From: Gracilimonas mengyeensis
GTDB taxonomy: Bacteria; Bacteroidota; Rhodothermia; Balneolales; Balneolaceae
NCBI RefSeq assembly: GCF_900182705.1
Contig: NZ_FXTP01000015.1
Location: forward strand, 62,001 to 126,000
Direction of reading: 5' to 3'
DNA length: 64,000 nt
Under the pieces are notes generated by a model. That model did no database searches, had not been told where the DNA came from, and saw nothing but the letters and a program-made list of their open reading frames with translations. This document shows, in pieces, positions 62,524 through 64,000 of the stretch. The position numbers were made by a program, and so were the translations under genes. Position 1 is the first letter of the stretch. Every line of letters begins with the position of its first letter.

Positions 62524-63261
62524 ATGTCATCAGCATTAAACGTATACCCGATTTACCTGAGAAGATTAAATGAGAAGCGAACCGTTATCATTGGCGGCAA
62601 TGAGGAAGCGGAGGGTAAGGTCCGTGATTTCCTGGATCGTGAAGCAAAGTTGACGGTTATCAGTCCAAAGCTAAATTCAAACCTACAGAAATGGGCTGAT
62701 AAAGGCCGGTTTGAATGGATTTCCAGAGAATATCGCTATGGAGATTTAGCCGGTGCTTTTGTGGTGATTGTGGCGGAGTATGAAGGGGACGTAAATGAAC
62801 GGGCTTACCAAGAGGCAGAAGAACGCAACCTGCTTATTAATGTGATGGATGACATTCCGCATGCCAATTTTGCTTTTGGCTCGATTGTAAAGCAAGGTCC
62901 GCTGACTATTTCTATTTCTACCGGAGGGGCTGCACCGGCACTTGCGGTACGCCTGCGGCAGCGTTTTGAGCAAGAGTTTGGCGAGGAATACGGCCATTTC
63001 CTGGAGTTCATGCAAAGCTTGCGAAAGCCCATGAGCCGGCATCATAAAAGTTTCCAGGTGCGCCGAAAGATTTGGTACGAACTCATCGATTCGGATATAC
63101 TCACACTCTTCCGTGAAAACAGGAAAAAAGATGCCTACAAGAAAGCTTCGGAGATTGCAGGGGAGAAAGTTGTGAATGATGCTTTGGGAAATGGCTCTGA
63201 AGAGAAACGTGTGGGTCTTATCGAGAAGTTATTTGGGAAGCTGCCGTTGGTGAGGAATTAG
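62524..63261 (+). CDS. Precorrin-2 dehydrogenase / sirohydrochlorin ferrochelatase
   Basis: 245 residues. CysG-N/Met8-like: VYPIYLRRLNEKRTVIIGGN (Rossmann entry), VISPKLNSNLQKWADKGRFE, LLINVMDDIPHANFAFGSIV, ISTGGAAPALAVRLRQRFEQ, and the C-terminal RKPMSRHHKSFQVRRKIW. It oxidises precorrin-2 and inserts iron to give siroheme, completing the cofactor path begun by CobA. It follows cysH by 248 bases that include hairpin repeats, so it may be a separate transcript. The C-terminal helix is basic (SEEKRVGLIEKLFGKLP). Confidence 0.9.
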   Translation: MSSALNVYPIYLRRLNEKRTVIIGGNEEAEGKVRDFLDREAKLTVISPKLNSNLQKWADKGRFEWISREYRYGDLAGAFVVIVAEYEGDVNERAYQEAEERNLLINVMDDIPHANFAFGSIVKQGPLTISISTGGAAPALAVRLRQRFEQEFGEEYGHFLEFMQSLRKPMSRHHKSFQVRRKIWYELIDSDILTLFRENRKKDAYKKASEIAGEKVVNDALGNGSEEKRVGLIEKLFGKLPLVRN

Positions 63262-63406
63262 GTAATAGCTTTCAGACTTCAGCTGTCAGTTTATTACAAG
63301 AACTTTTCTAAGTGGGTCTCTTAAGTTACCACTTTGTTCACGACTGAAAAATCTCTGATAGCTGAAGCCTGAAAGTTAAAAGCTGACAGCTATCATCTAC
63401 TGCCAA

Positions 63407-64000
63407 TCACACATGAAAGCCTTCCTGCATTTTCTCATCTACCAGTTTGCCGTCAAATAGATTAACCACTCGCTTGGCATAACCGGCATCGTGCGGAGAG
63501 TGGGTCACCATTACAATGGTGGTACCAGCGGCATTGAGTTCGGCCAGTAATTTCATCACTTCATCGCCGTGGTCACTATCGAGGTTTCCGGTAGGTTCAT
63601 CGGCGAGGATGAGTTTGGCATCGGCTACCACAGCCCGGGCTATGGCAACGCGTTGTTGTTGTCCACCGGATAGCTGTTGGGGAAAGTGATTGCGGCGATG
63701 CATCATGCCCATGCGCTCAAGGGCGGCTTCGGCTTTTTGTTTGCGTTCGGTAGCATTCACCCCGAGATAAAGAAGGGGCAGCTCTACATTCTCGTACACC
63801 GTCAGTTCATCAATAAGATTAAAGCTCTGAAAGATAAAACCAATATTTCCCTTCCGAAGCTGGGCGCGTTCCCGTTCACTGTATCCCGATATCTCATTAT
63901 CCATAAAGTAATATTCTCCGGCAGTGGGATTATCTAAAAGACCAATAATATTTAAAAGGGTTGATTTTCCACATCCTGAAGGCCCCATAATCGCAACAAA
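63407..64000 (-). CDS. ABC transporter ATP-binding subunit, MacB/LolD-like, N-terminus outside window
   Basis: 198 codons of the 3' part, reading in from the right edge (minus strand). It starts FVAIMGPSGCGKSTLLNIIG (Walker A at the edge), then the Q-loop FIFQSFNLIDELTVYENVEL, the signature LSGGQQQRVAIARAVV, Walker B KLILADEPTGNLDS and the H-loop IVMVTHSPHDA, ending KLVDEKMQEGFHV. The NLDS and FNLIDELTV text resembles MacB/LolD/YvrO-type ATPases that power lipoprotein release or peptide export. The first ~30 residues and partner permeases are outside the window. Frame is open to base 64000. Confidence 0.92.
   Translation of the reverse strand, partial: FVAIMGPSGCGKSTLLNIIGLLDNPTAGEYYFMDNEISGYSERERAQLRKGNIGFIFQSFNLIDELTVYENVELPLLYLGVNATERKQKAEAALERMGMMHRRNHFPQQLSGGQQQRVAIARAVVADAKLILADEPTGNLDSDHGDEVMKLLAELNAAGTTIVMVTHSPHDAGYAKRVVNLFDGKLVDEKMQEGFHV

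Overview
The window reads as chromosome of a Balneolota/Rhodothermota-type bacterium (Balneolaceae-like; inferred from the sequence, not tested). The reasons are moderate GC, weak Shine-Dalgarno sites, C-terminal type IX-style sorting tails of the YPNPFNPST kind, Bacteroidota-like lipoproteins and TonB receptors, and a fused alpha-beta 2-oxoacid dehydrogenase E1. No rRNA, tRNA, CRISPR array or phage is visible. Most of the sequence is housekeeping and envelope genes separated by intergenic DNA rich in hairpin repeats.

Layout. 1-2.8 kb: start of a CocE/NonD hydrolase, a secreted YWTD propeller and an acyl-ACP thioesterase. 3.5-10.2 kb: a tetR-tolC-adaptor-RND efflux operon with a terminator and candidate operators. 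10.5-12.1 kb: a GbsR-like regulator and mutY. 12.1-13.3 kb: a REP-associated tyrosine transposase (RAYT) between two 101-bp direct repeats. 13.3-20.9 kb: a secreted propeller, an SDR epimerase, two GT4 glycosyltransferases, a serine palmitoyltransferase-like enzyme and a GNAT acyltransferase, together a plausible ceramide/glycosphingolipid locus. 21.4-31.5 kb: fumC, fused E1, NamZ-like muramidase, rlmB, a small membrane protein, GDPD, pyrG and a Nudix gene. 31.7-40.4 kb: a ZIP transporter, a pectinesterase, an unknown protein, two secreted propeller proteins and a GIN-domain lipoprotein. 40.6-54.8 kb: gcvP, murI, an APC permease-Usp fusion, a TonB receptor, aspS, DUF429, sthA, sodA and a bacilliredoxin. 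55.2-57.2 kb: a dUTPase-like protein and an ohr-doxX-ohrR peroxide operon. 57.5-63.3 kb: sulfur assimilation (sulfurtransferase, sulfite reductase, cobA, APS reductase, siroheme synthase). The window ends inside an ABC ATPase.

The most interesting signal is at 57549-57725. A 39-codon reading frame with seven Cys and seven Met codons (core NCCCMCMCMMC) ends 22 bases before a strong intrinsic terminator, and the sulfur genes follow. Codons 32-36 of the frame can pair, over 12 base pairs with one bulge, with the 5' arm and loop of that terminator, so the two structures exclude each other. This is the layout of a translation-coupled, cysteine-sensing attenuator.

Also of note are several families of intergenic hairpin repeats, some shared with the RAYT flanks, and a run of hairpins at 3.0-3.2 kb.
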